A DNA stretch of 64,000 nt from Isoetes taiwanensis (lineage: Eukaryota > Streptophyta > Lycopodiopsida > Isoetales > Isoetaceae): assembly GCA_021234155.1 (NCBI GenBank), contig JAJEKV010000066.1, positions 5,990,800-6,054,799 on the forward strand, read 5' to 3'. Position 1 is the stretch's first letter, and every line of letters begins with the position of its first letter. Below, piece after piece: positions 54,933-64,000 of the stretch. The translations under genes and the position numbers were made by a program. The notes below the pieces were generated by a model. That model had not been told where the DNA came from and ran no database searches. It saw nothing but the letters and a program-made list of their open reading frames with translations.

Positions 54933-55350
54933 ATCCACAATGCATAAGAAAAGCAAATCCAACCGGATTTGGAAGTCAAGAATGGTAAAGAGGCAACCCA
55001 TAAGCAAGTTTTTGTCTTTGCTTCACATACCATTTGACATGGATTGCTCGCTTCTCCAGATCTTATCCACAATGCATAAGAAAAGCAAAGCCAAACAAGA
55101 TTTGGAAGTTGAAGAATGGTAAAGAGGCGACCCATAAGCAAGTTTTGTCTTGCTTCACAGACCATTTGATATGGATTGCCCGATTCTCCGGATCTTCTAC
55201 ACAAAAAACGGAGGACCCTGGCCCGATACCCTAAATGTCGAGATTGCATGATTCTCCAGATCTTATCCACAATGCATAAAAAAAGTAAAGCCAGCCGGAT
55301 TTGGAAGAGAATGGTAAAGAGGCGACCTATAAGCAAGACCCTGGCCCGAT
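54933..55350. repeat. Imperfect tandem repeats in the Helitron, about 3 units
   Basis: Units start ATCCACAATGCATAA at 54933, 55065 and 55265 and share GATTTGGAAG, GGTAAAGAGG and CAAGTTTTGTCTT. The middle unit is longer. Frames across it are repetitive and not taken as genes. Just beyond, TTAGGG words occur at 55382-55400. Confidence 0.8.
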
Positions 55351-56324
55351 ACGCATATCTCAAAAACACTAAATGTGAAAATTAGGGTTAGGATTAGGGT
55401 TTCGTTGACGACTTACTTACCCAATAACATTATAATATAGGATGCTCCTAGTTTAGACCCCTTAGTTCCTATTAGATGCGGCCTGTGCATAGGAATCCAC
55501 CTGACTATGGGGACAATGATGTGACTTAGCAGTGGCAAAGTGGAGGGAGGTCCCTGCTGGGCGCAGCTACTAAGGGCCTATACCGGACTAGGCCTATAGT
55601 CGGTCCCTTCGAGTGGGCCGGGTATGGGTCTGACACCTCCTAGGGTAATGGTGTCGCCCTGCCTCTCAAGAGTTGCAGGTGTCGGCCTGTTTTGGGGGGT
55701 TCAGTCGGGTACGACTCGTGTGTCGCCACGATTCTCTAGCCGCCTGTGGAGCCACTAGACATCCGGATGGGGAGATGCAACCCTTACTGCCTCATGGACC
55801 GGGGAGATACAACCTGGAGTAGTCTCGATGGGTGATGCCATGAGATTGTGTATCCGGCACGCTATCGCCAGAGCCCGATTTAGCCCATCTACAAAGTATG
55901 CACAGGAGGGGCGGATAGAGTGGTCAACTCTAGCCACTGTCTATAGCCAGCCCCACCATTGTTATATCTTGGTCTGCTCTATCTTGAGGCCCAGCCGTCA
56001 GTCTACCTCCCTTATGAGTCTGAGTAGGAGCTATTCTGCTTTATGATGTATTATTGTCTATGATGGACCTATGGATGGATAGATGGTACTACCCTTCGAG
56101 GTAGCTGATTGTATTGTTATTGCTAGTGCTGATGTTTATGTTTATGCTTCCGCTGTTATAGGAGCCCATAGGAGAAGGGCGTGCAAGACACCTTCATGTC
56201 CCCTTCCTGCACCACAGCCATCCCAGGTGCGGGATAGACGGAGCGCCCATACGGCAGGTGTGTTGAATGGGATTTCCCGCAAGATGTATGACGGGGCATC
56301 GTATATTTGGTGGGGAGCGTCACA

Positions 56325-57640
56325 ATGCTAGTCCACAAAGACTAATGTCGAAGATTGCAACCCCGAACTACCATATTCGTCTCACTTCTGTGGATCACAT
56401 CAGGATAGATTGGTCTATGAGACAATCATTATTTGGATTAATTGTTGAAAATAATATCCATATAAAAGCTCTTAGTGTAGCCTTTTATTGGAGCAAAGTG
56501 AGAAAGGTATTTATTATCTAATAGAATTTCTAGTAAATGGCAAGGCAAAGGAAAAGGCTCTAGAATGCAGCGATTATAGCGGTGTGAGAATTGGCATGAT
56601 AAAAGACGGTATCAGAAACAGCGTGGTCACTAGCAAATCCCTGAAAATATAAGAAATTGTTAGTGTTTTTGTGCAATAGCAGGATGTTAGACTGCATAAA
56701 GTTACATTTGTCATATTGTTAGAGTCATAGACCAACAGGCATTAGAAGTATGACTACTATCCTGGTGACAATGGGCATATGGTTTTAGGCAAGAGTTTTA
56801 CTGGGTAGTCTAGTTTCATCATAATTGTATAGCAGTTTCTCTAACTAAACATTGCATTTTCATTCTCAGCTACAAACATAGTTGTTAAAAAACGTGTATT
56901 CCACACTTAACAAGTATTCTACATTTTTGAACTGCCCTTTTTTTTGCTTCTTTTTTTTGCCTCCCAATTATTTTTTTCTTTTTCCTAAAAACTATGGCAT
57001 AGGGTTTTATCCTAACTACTACGTCATAGGGTATTGGGTATAGTTCTATACTCTTAAGGGTATTGTATAGCCTATACTCATAAAATCATGTAAATAAGTG
57101 TATAGTTCTATCATGATTGGCTAGCCTATAGGCCTATTAAGTGTATATGTGCCCAAGTGTATAGGCGCTATAGGCCTAAGTATATAAATCTACATATAAT
57201 ATTCTAATATATATTTTATTACAAAATACGTATTCTAAATATTTATCAAAAAAAATAAAATGCATTAAAAATACCTAGAATACGTATTCTATGCGTATTG
57301 TATTCTATATATTTTACAACACTTGCTACAAACCACAATCACATTGTGTTGCATGAATGCTTAACAACTATAAATGACTATAAAGGGTTTAAATTAAGAT
57401 ACCAAAAAGATTGAATTGATCTACCAAGTGGGAATATGATTAACAAGGTTTTAAGCTGTACTAACCGAACAATAAGTTTATAAATTCAAAGAATGGATAA
57501 GGCTTGAGAAAAAGAGTCATGGATTTTAGTTGAAGCACCAACTACTTTTTCAAAATTTTAGACACCAATCTGAAATTTTCAATGTCCTCCATTAATATCA
57601 AATACTTATGGCATCAACCATAATATTGCACAAATATTAA
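56325..57640. other. AT-rich region, no gene recognised
   Basis: T- and A-rich stretches (about 56935-56990, 57190-57310) and repeated TATAGGCCTA-type words near 57130-57175. No element ends identified. Confidence 0.4.
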
Positions 57641-57642
57641 TA

Positions 57643-58137
57643 AGATAAGATAAGATGAATTTTTACGTTCACAGGAACCCAACAGGTTATGGGACGGTAC
57701 ATGCAAGGGCAACAACCCATCTAAAACCTGGGGACTAGACCCCATCACCAAACACAATAACTAAATTTTAAAAGGCTACGAAGAAGAAGATAATCCTAAT
57801 GCTAGAGGTAATTTTGTGCGTCTAAATTTATCTAGACATAGCCAATCCAAGGATTGGAAGGCCATTGGTCTAGAATAATTGCTGCGCCCCCCATGTACAC
57901 TGCCCATTTCTTTTGCAAGCGGGCTGCCCTCACCTTGCAGAGCTTCTCCTTATGGTTACACAATTGAAGGGGGGAGAGGTCCTCCTGTACTGAGAAACTA
58001 GTCCCTCTGAGATGGTTTCCATGTTGAAGAACATGTAAGCGGCTAAGAGTGTCTTGAAACTGAACCAAGAGATGACGACGACGATCATGTCTTGCCGCTC
58101 GCACCCTAGTAGCGGAGACAACTCCACCAACCTTCAC
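57643..58137 (-). mobile_element. LINE ORF1-like remnant with 3' tail
   Basis: A minus-strand frame of 101 codons (58137-57832) contains VQFQDTLSRLHVLQHG and then SVQEDLSPLQLCNHKEKL, similar in layout to L1 ORF1 RNA-binding proteins (a V-x-E-D-L-S/T-P motif followed by a basic helix). About 150 bp beyond its stop lies a 3' end with TTATC repeats (57643-57665), the same tail as at 6108-6152. ORF1 directly followed by a LINE tail without RT suggests an internally deleted, ORF1-only derivative. Family assignment is from memory. Confidence 0.4.
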
Positions 58138-59550
58138 ATGCAGACATCAGTGAAAAAATGCAAAGCCGCATCCACATCAGAATGGGCATCATCTTCTGCC
58201 TCTGCAACCCCTATAATACGCAAATTCAGAATGCCAATCATCATAATGAAACAATACACTCATAAAATTGATCCACAATTTCTTTAGAGATTCTAACCAC
58301 TTCTAAACTTTTAACAGATTCCTCGCATGTTCTATGTATAATTACAAGTATTTACCAATAACTTGAAACAATCGGCTCATAAAGGATGCAGTTTACATTC
58401 TTCAGTCTTTGCTTTAGCTTGGATAGATATAGATTCATCCACTATAGATACAGGAAGAGTTTAATCAGAGATCCATCACGACCAAGGAGATCGATGGTCA
58501 GTTTTAATTAGGTTTGATTTGAAGGAGATCCATTTTTGCAAGGAAATGGATTGATCGGGTAGGTTAGGCTCAGTTCATACTGCTTATTCCAAATCACCTG
58601 CACCTAATAAATTCGTATCTATGTTTCCTGCAAACTATGTTTCCTACAACAAAAAGAATTCGCCATACTCTAGAATGCTTCTTTAGTTTTAACGGTATCA
58701 GATTGATAAGAATAGATCAAAAAGATATAAATTTAAATTCTTAGAGAGAGATCATTTGGATCCTCAGGATAAGGATTTCTATTCTAGTTTGCAATCTCTA
58801 ACACCAACTAGATGACTTGTAAACATCAAGAATAGCCAGGTTCTGTTACCAATTGTTACGGATCACACCATTGATCTATACCTTCATATCTCCAAAGCCA
58901 TATTACGATACTTTGTCAGATCAAATAAGGTCAAATAAAAGTTACACCAATAGCTTCTATAATCAAACTGTAGTTCACTAAAATTAGAGAAAGCTCCAAC
59001 CAAATAACCAATTTATGGTAGTTCACTGCCCCATTGGATCAATCGGTGCTAAGAACTGGCAGAACTATGGCAAAGCTTCCTATCAATGGCAAAGGAACAA
59101 GAAAAGGTAGTTTATCAAAAAAGATTACGGTTATCCGGTCAAAGAGATATTCGAATTAGAGTTCTATGGAAGTTAAAGTAGTTTGTACCAAAAGTAGTGG
59201 TCCAACAATAACTATTCATGCCAATTGTTAAACTTATTTCTAATCCCTTTTCCTTTCAAACCAATGGTTGTGCTCATTTGGATCAGTTTGTCCACTGGAG
59301 TTATATTTCTGTCTTTGCATTTCGTATTGTTATAGTTTTGATTGGCAAATAAAGCTTGTCGTCCTTCCAAAAAATAAAATAAATAAATAAATAAAAATCA
59401 ACTATTTTAAAGTCCTTTTCCTATCAAACCAAATTTTCCTCAACTATATTTAAACATTTCTCTTTCTATTCTATTCTATTCTTTCCCCAGCCCTGTCCTC
59501 TCTTTCCCAAACCTTTGTCCTCTTCTGACTCACTTACTGGCTAGAACTCC
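58138..59550. other. Spacer, no gene recognised
   Basis: Contains an (AAAT)n microsatellite at about 59372-59395. No element ends or coding regions recognised. Confidence 0.5.
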
Positions 59551-59588
59551 TCTGTTGACTCACTCTAGACGTTTGCTTGTTCCACAGG

Positions 59589-60541
59589 GTGAAATGGCCT
59601 ATGTTGATAGCCCAATGCCAATTGGATATAATGCAACAATATCTGCCCCACATATACATGGTGCCTATCTTGAGCTGCTAGAGAATCATCTTCGGCCTGG
59701 AGTGCATGCTCCTGATGTTGGTTCAGGCAAGTTGATGTTTTAGAGTCTGAATTATGCTTTAGCTAAAAAATATAAGAGCACATCTTTATTATCGAGAAAA
59801 TGGGAAATCGAGAAAATAGGAAATGTTAATTTCACGTAGTAGTAAAAGACTACTATAAATGTCATTTGTTGGATTCATGGAAAGCATAGATGTAAATAAG
59901 TGTTGACTGAATAATAGTCATAGTTAGAATTTTTGTAGGGAATATAAAGGATAAGTGCAAATAACTGCTGAATAAAAAATAGTCATAAATAAAAAATTTG
60001 CAGGGAATGGGAGGAAGTGAATCAATGGATGTCATGAAAGACATCTGATGTTCTTTCTGTCACAAGAACGAGCTATCTAACTGCAGCATTTGCTTTGTTG
60101 GTTGGTGAGCAAGGTCCTGTTGTTGGTGTAGAGCACATTTCAGAGCTTGTTGCACAGTCAGCAGAGAACGTAAAACGTAGCAAGGCAACACATCTTTGGA
60201 AGCTGGTTGCTTGTCCTTGCATGTAGGAGGTAAGCAAATATATCTATAGAAATTTATATATAACATTTTTATATTGTGAATATTATGAAGATGGGCAAGA
60301 AGGGTGGCCAGAACATGTCCCATATGATGCTATTCATGTGGGGGCAGTAGCATAAAAAATACCACATGCCCAAATGGAGCAGTTAAAACCTGGTGGACAA
60401 ATGGTAATGCTTGTAGGCGGTGTTTTTCAGGATCTTCTGGTGGTTGACAAAGGACTGGATGGAAAACTTAACTAATGGTCAACAAGTTCTGTAAGATATG
60501 TTCCACTCACAAGTCGTGACTCCCAGCTCCGTGGCTATTAA
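59589..60541 (+). pseudogene. Protein-L-isoaspartate O-methyltransferase pseudogene with introns
   Basis: Three exon-like pieces. 59589-59726, after acceptor [27 protein letters not shown], then APDVGSG. 60067-60229: YLTAAFALLVGEQGP, VVGVEHISELV. 60291-60541: DGQEGWPEHVPYDAIHVGA, QLKPGGQMV, SVRYVPLTSRDSQLRGY. PIMT repairs isoaspartyl residues using S-adenosylmethionine; the SAM-binding region and the substrate segment are recognisable. Introns are kept (GCAAGT and GTAAGC donors), so it is not a processed copy. It is broken by a one-base shift near 60197 and stops near 60352 and 60474. N-terminal exons were not found. Confidence 0.85.
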
Positions 60542-62200
60542 GGACATGCTAAAGTTGTGCCATGTATGCATAGGCATTTCCACAGCTATTAACGACATGC
60601 TAAATTGTGGTATCATCATGTATATGTATAGGCGTTTTTGGTGTTGTCATTCTTTAGAGTTTTAGGTTGCTGTATATACCTTTGTAAATGTGGAAGTCCA
60701 ATTTTTGTTTACTGCTTCTGGAATAATAATATGGAATGAGACACCTTTGAAGGCGTTTTGGTTGTGGTGTACTGCATATATTTTACAATTGCATGTAGTT
60801 TACATATATTTTATTCCCCCTTTTTTTACAGTTATAAGTCTAACAGAAGTTTGAAGAGCCAAGATAAGGATAGTTGATTGCTTTTACCAAGCTTAAGCAG
60901 TGGTTTTCGCAAAACTTGGTTAAGGTTTATGTGCTCCTGATAATTATGTAACTGTGTATATTGCCAAAATTTGCAATGTGCACTTGAAATGTGTGTGTTC
61001 TATAGAGCAGATTTGACTAGGCATCTTATATCTCCAATTATTCGACGACATCCCAGCACGTATTGTAGTCCTATGCTTGCTTAAAGACACCAAGGATCAT
61101 CATGGTGTCTGGGAGATCTTGTTCTCAATTAGCCAGCGCCTTCTCTGCTTATACATAGCTATCTGGCTGGATCACGAAGGCCATGATAGCAAACATGCCG
61201 AAGATGAGAGAACGTAGAAATCTGATGTCAGAGAAAAATCGACAGTGACAAACTACAGGCATGGCAATTCCTTCAGAGGTTCTTTTTTTTTTAAGAAGGC
61301 CATGGATGAAATGGAATGTCCTCTCGGATCTAAATAGATTGAAAGTTCTTTGTAAAACAACATGCAGATTCTCTCATGCGTATGCCATTAGCTCAAAACC
61401 TCTCAAGCATGTCACTGTGTTTTGATGTTGAAGCAATTGCCAACGGTCGGGTCAATAAGAAAATTATTGTGGATCTATCTATAGAAGGGAGCACTCAGAT
61501 GTCCCCAAATTTATTGTCTGACTTAATTCAAGTTGTCGGGGGAAATTAGCACCCCTTATACTGACTTACTTTATTCAATGTTTCTGGTTTGCTGAGACCC
61601 TTTATGCCGCGTTTTATTATGTTGCACCTGGAGTCTTCTAGCAAAGGCTATGATTACCTGGTTAGCATCTTCAGATAGTCCTGCTTCCAAAAGTCCAAAT
61701 CCAATGAATCCACGCCCTAGATCAAATCCTACCTGCCCGTAGCACATATTCCAAGCACGATCCTCTTGCTTGCTTACTGAAACATTATGAATATTGGCTA
61801 CTTTGTAGTACCCTTGTCAGGCTTATGTGGCGCAATCCCAACGGTTGGTAATTCCATCCCGTAGAATAACCAACGGTCATGATTGTGCCACGACCCATAA
61901 TGAGGGTAACTTCATTTTTGCCCCCTTGTAGATGCGTATTCCATTTTAGGCTTTGCCAAGTGTTGGTGTGGTTGATTTGGAAGTGGCGGGGGTTGTGGAT
62001 CTTTCAGGGGATTCAGCAGCCTGCAGCCTCTTTGATTCCTCGACTCAGGTACAAGCTATTTCAAAGCTTTCTGGTGTTCCCGGGATTAGTAGAGCGGAAG
62101 TTTGCCATTTGGCGGGGCTTCTTGGGTGCTGTAGATGGTGATGATCGGTTTGTACAGCAGTAGAGTTGCAGTTTTTCTGTGAGTTTGTTGTGGAGGTTCG
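60542..62200. other. Spacer, no gene recognised
   Basis: No recognised gene or repeat. Overlapping frames at 61879-62163 contain SLFDSSTQVQAISKLSGV but have no family resemblance. Confidence 0.4.
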
Positions 62201-62207
62201 AAGGGTG

Positions 62208-63710
62208 TACGTACATCGTACTGAATTGAAGGACGAATTTGTGCTTTTTTGGGGTACATTTTAGATGTACATCAAGATACTATGGTTTGTCGTTTTGTGT
62301 CAGATATGCAATGATTGCAAGACCATCCCTGACATTCCCCCCGAAATTCTTGGTTAACCACCGAACCACCGAACCAATTCGAATGGATCCGTCCCTCCCT
62401 TTCCGAAATTCCGCCCTTTCACAGGACGAACACCGAACGAATTCCAGAAGCAAACACATGCCAATTGAATCTACAAGAAATACAAATCAATTTCAATCTG
62501 TTCATGGAGGGTGAGAATTCCAATGGAAGTGATGGTTCTAAGCGTAAGTATGCCGACATTGGCGGTGTTATGCCACAAAACAAATAAAGCGGCGTGTTGA
62601 CAGTCATAGATTGCATCCTCGATTCTGTCGGCAAACGCTTCGTCCAAATCAAAGATTAGTTTTTTGTGATCGTTTGTTGCAAGATGACAGGCTTTTTCCT
62701 GTTTTCGAACCTGTAATTGGAAATCCTTCCGAAGTTATTGTTATGAAATCAATGATCAGAAACTTGAAAGATGGGCTTCAAGAAGTAAAAGTCCGCTAAT
62801 AGCAAAGATAAATTGGTACGCAAAACATTCAATCATTATCAATGATTGTTGGAAAAAAGGAGATATAAACAAGAATGTTTCTTCAAAATTGCTAAAGATA
62901 CTGACCAAGAAATTTATCAAAAGCTGCAGCAAGAAGGAAGATAATGTCATTAAGTGGAGAAAATGTATGGGCTTTGGCGGGAAGGATGCCAAGATCAAAT
63001 AGAATCGATGATTCAATCAAATGTCGGGTTCGTGAATTTTGGCTTGACAATACCAAAGTTTCACCAAAGGTTAGAGATGTCATGAAGAGGAGAACACAAG
63101 CAATACAATACCTTGATATCTCACGGGTTTGCTCTTGTAATTGAATCAATTCAGTTTTGGAGATTATGTTTTCTTCCAAAATTCTTTCATGACTTTCTTC
63201 GTACATTCTAGTTTATCGAAAGTGACCCGTTAATGAATACACATGGTTTTCATGAAATGTATTGCATTTTACTTTGTTTACATTTATACATTGTTTACAC
63301 AAAAGAGCGTAAATCTTGCAATTGATGTGCTATTAGGTACTTTTTAGATGTACATCCATTTACATGTCCATGCAATTTTGCATTTACATGTACTTGAATA
63401 TCAAAATTACATCATTTTACGGTTTAGTGTACTTTTCGTGTAATGAAGCCAAACAAATCGACATATGTACATTAGTTGTACTAATATTGTAACATTAATG
63501 TGATGTACTAATATTGGAACATTAATTAGATGTACACTTTGGATGTACATTGGATGTACATTGGATGTACAAGAATGCATCGATGGAGGCGGTTGGTTGT
63601 ACATTAGATGTACCGATGTACGATAGATGTACATTAGATGTACAAGAATGATCGATTGGAACTGTTGGATGGACATTTTATGTACATAGACCATACATTA
63701 ATTGTACAAT
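62208..63710. repeat. TGTACA/GATGTACATC palindrome cluster
   Basis: About 15 copies of the palindrome TGTACA or a close form, several as the 10-bp palindrome GATGTACATC (about 62263 and 63343), the rest as GGATGTACATT or AGATGTACATT in an irregular tandem run (63465-63705). They lie before, between and after the exon-like segments of the gene at the window end. Confidence 0.8.
62504..63144 (+). pseudogene. Transposon-type gene, 5' part, incomplete
   Basis: Opens MEGENSNGSDGSKRKYADIG (62504) with a stop at 62585-62587, then an overlapping frame continues KRRVDSHRLHPRF, DRLLQDDRLFPVFEPVIGN, and after a break REFWLDNTKVSPKVRDVMKR (about 63030-63090). The FW-x-x-N/D-T-x-V-S-P-x-x-x-D-V pattern is one I associate with N-terminal regions of GHTHEDID-type transposon proteins in non-seed plants, from memory only. 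It precedes the exon at 63810. Confidence 0.35.
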
Positions 63711-63809
63711 AGTATAGTTCAATACTCTTTTGGCATCACGGTTGCCGACATCATTTTGCTAACATGGTCTTTAATGGTTTTGTTATTGCGCCCGAGCTTT
63801 ATCATCAGG

Positions 63810-64000
63810 TTTGTATATCGTAATCCCGATACCAAAATTCGCCGGCCTCGAAAGTATCTCAAACCTGATTGCATAAGGAAATTGAAGGAGAGAAACACAT
63901 GTTGTTGTGTCAAACATGAGCAAGCAGATCTGCACGTAAAGGCCTTCAATGATATGAGGAGATCCCTACATGTTAATTGCACTTGCTGCCGCTGCGATTA
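63810..64000 (+). CDS. Cys-rich exon of the same gene, runs off the window
   Basis: After an acceptor (TTATCATCAG) the frame reads VYRNPDTKIRRPRKYLKPD, CIRKLKERNTCCCVKHEQAD and CTCCRCD, open to the window end. The CCC-x-x-H ... C-x-C-C-x-C spacing suggests a zinc-binding cluster. It is joined to the FWLDNTKVSP segment upstream across the TGTACA-rich stretch, which would be an intron. The product is not identified further. Confidence 0.4.

Larger units (their letters stand above)
52828..55442 (-). mobile_element. Helitron (2.6 kb), minus orientation
   Basis: The minus strand starts TCCTATATTATAATG (55442) and ends in the hairpin GCCCAGC-AAC-GCTGGGC (52839-52855), then ten bases and CTAG (52828). 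Flanks are A (52827) and T (55443). It splits the large LTR. No Rep/helicase gene is visible. A second, altered 3' hairpin lies inside at 53110-53126. It carries tandem repeats near its 5' end, and no host gene could be recognised inside. Confidence 0.88.
49783..56324 (+). repeat. Large LTR (about 1.6 kb) split by two nested elements
   Basis: Starts TGTGACGTTCCCC and ends GGGGAGCGTCACA, inverted ends typical of an LTR. It lies directly after a polypurine tract, so it is a 3' LTR. It comprises 49783-50087, 52406-52827 and 55443-56324, about 1609 bp once the Copia element and the Helitron are removed. A TATAAAT box lies near 50024. Its third part is GC-rich with short open frames (55755-56331) that are not convincing genes. 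No coding region of the parent element remains here; the family (Gypsy or other) is not determined. Confidence 0.7.

Noticed and set aside
54682-55385. Repetitive membrane-like proteins in the 2.6-kb Helitron
   Set aside because: Frames on both strands run through imperfect tandem repeats, with no start context or recognisable domain.
55755-56331. GC-rich open frames in the third part of the large LTR
   Set aside because: They overlap on both strands within an LTR and lack any family resemblance; GC-rich DNA has fewer chance stops.
61879-62163. Possible small gene near 62 kb
   Set aside because: Two frames overlap and neither has homology signals, splice sites or a promoter that I can support.

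Overview
The window looks like nuclear DNA of a land plant with a repeat-rich genome. It holds intron-bearing fragments of plant genes (a CLC-d-type chloride channel, protein-L-isoaspartate methyltransferase, an LRR protein, an RLCK/RLK-type kinase). It also holds plant-type L1 LINEs with a DUF4283-like ORF1, LTR elements primed by initiator tRNA-Met (TGGTATCAGAGC), a TRIM and Helitrons. Transposase-like proteins of the kind with a GHTHEDID motif (DUF7869 as I remember it) suggest a bryophyte, lycophyte, fern or other large-genome plant, but the species cannot be fixed from sequence alone. I see no clearly intact host gene, rRNA gene or tRNA gene.

Layout. 1-5.4 kb: decayed L1 LINE. 5.64-13.16 kb: the 3' part of a GHTHEDID gene (copy 1), interrupted by a 6.3 kb Helitron (6681-13015) that carries a 5'-truncated LINE and a 1.15 kb tandem duplication. 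13.2-18.5 kb: mostly unassigned, with a heat-shock-element cluster, a possible exon and small repeats. 18.5-19.0 kb: a complete TRIM. 19.0-22.8 kb: GHTHEDID gene copy 2 on the minus strand. 22.2-36.2 kb: about 24 copies of a 22-bp interrupted palindrome (GGGCG and CGCCC arms inside AAATT and AATTT, two variable central bases). These lie in introns and flanks of copy 2, of a ParB-like plus DNA-methyltransferase-like gene (24.4-28.3 kb, plus strand), near small ORFs and in copy 3 of the GHTHEDID gene (36.2-37.1 kb). A 187-bp hairpin and a nearly open LINE (34.2-36.0 kb) also lie here.

37-46 kb: a Helitron 5' end and unordered host-gene fragments (LRR, CLC-d, kinase). 46.1-48.7 kb: a LINE related to the one in the first Helitron. 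Both carry a collinear 171-codon ORF in the same overlapping frame after the RT ORF. 48.9-56.3 kb: a nested stack in which a 1.6 kb LTR (TGTGACG...CGTCACA) is split by a gag-only Copia element (GTTTG target duplication, intact 494-codon ORF) and by a 2.6 kb Helitron. 57.6-60.5 kb: a LINE ORF1-like remnant and a PIMT pseudogene. 62.2-64 kb: exons of another transposon-type gene whose non-coding DNA is packed with a different palindrome (TGTACA/GATGTACATC).

The best candidate for an undescribed system is the palindrome family with the genes it surrounds. A transposase-like gene and a ParB/methyltransferase-like gene diverge from a shared region, and the same operator-like palindrome sits in their promoters, introns and 3' flanks. 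The second candidate is the conserved extra ORF of the LINE pair. All functional statements are inferred from motifs read by eye; no database search was possible.
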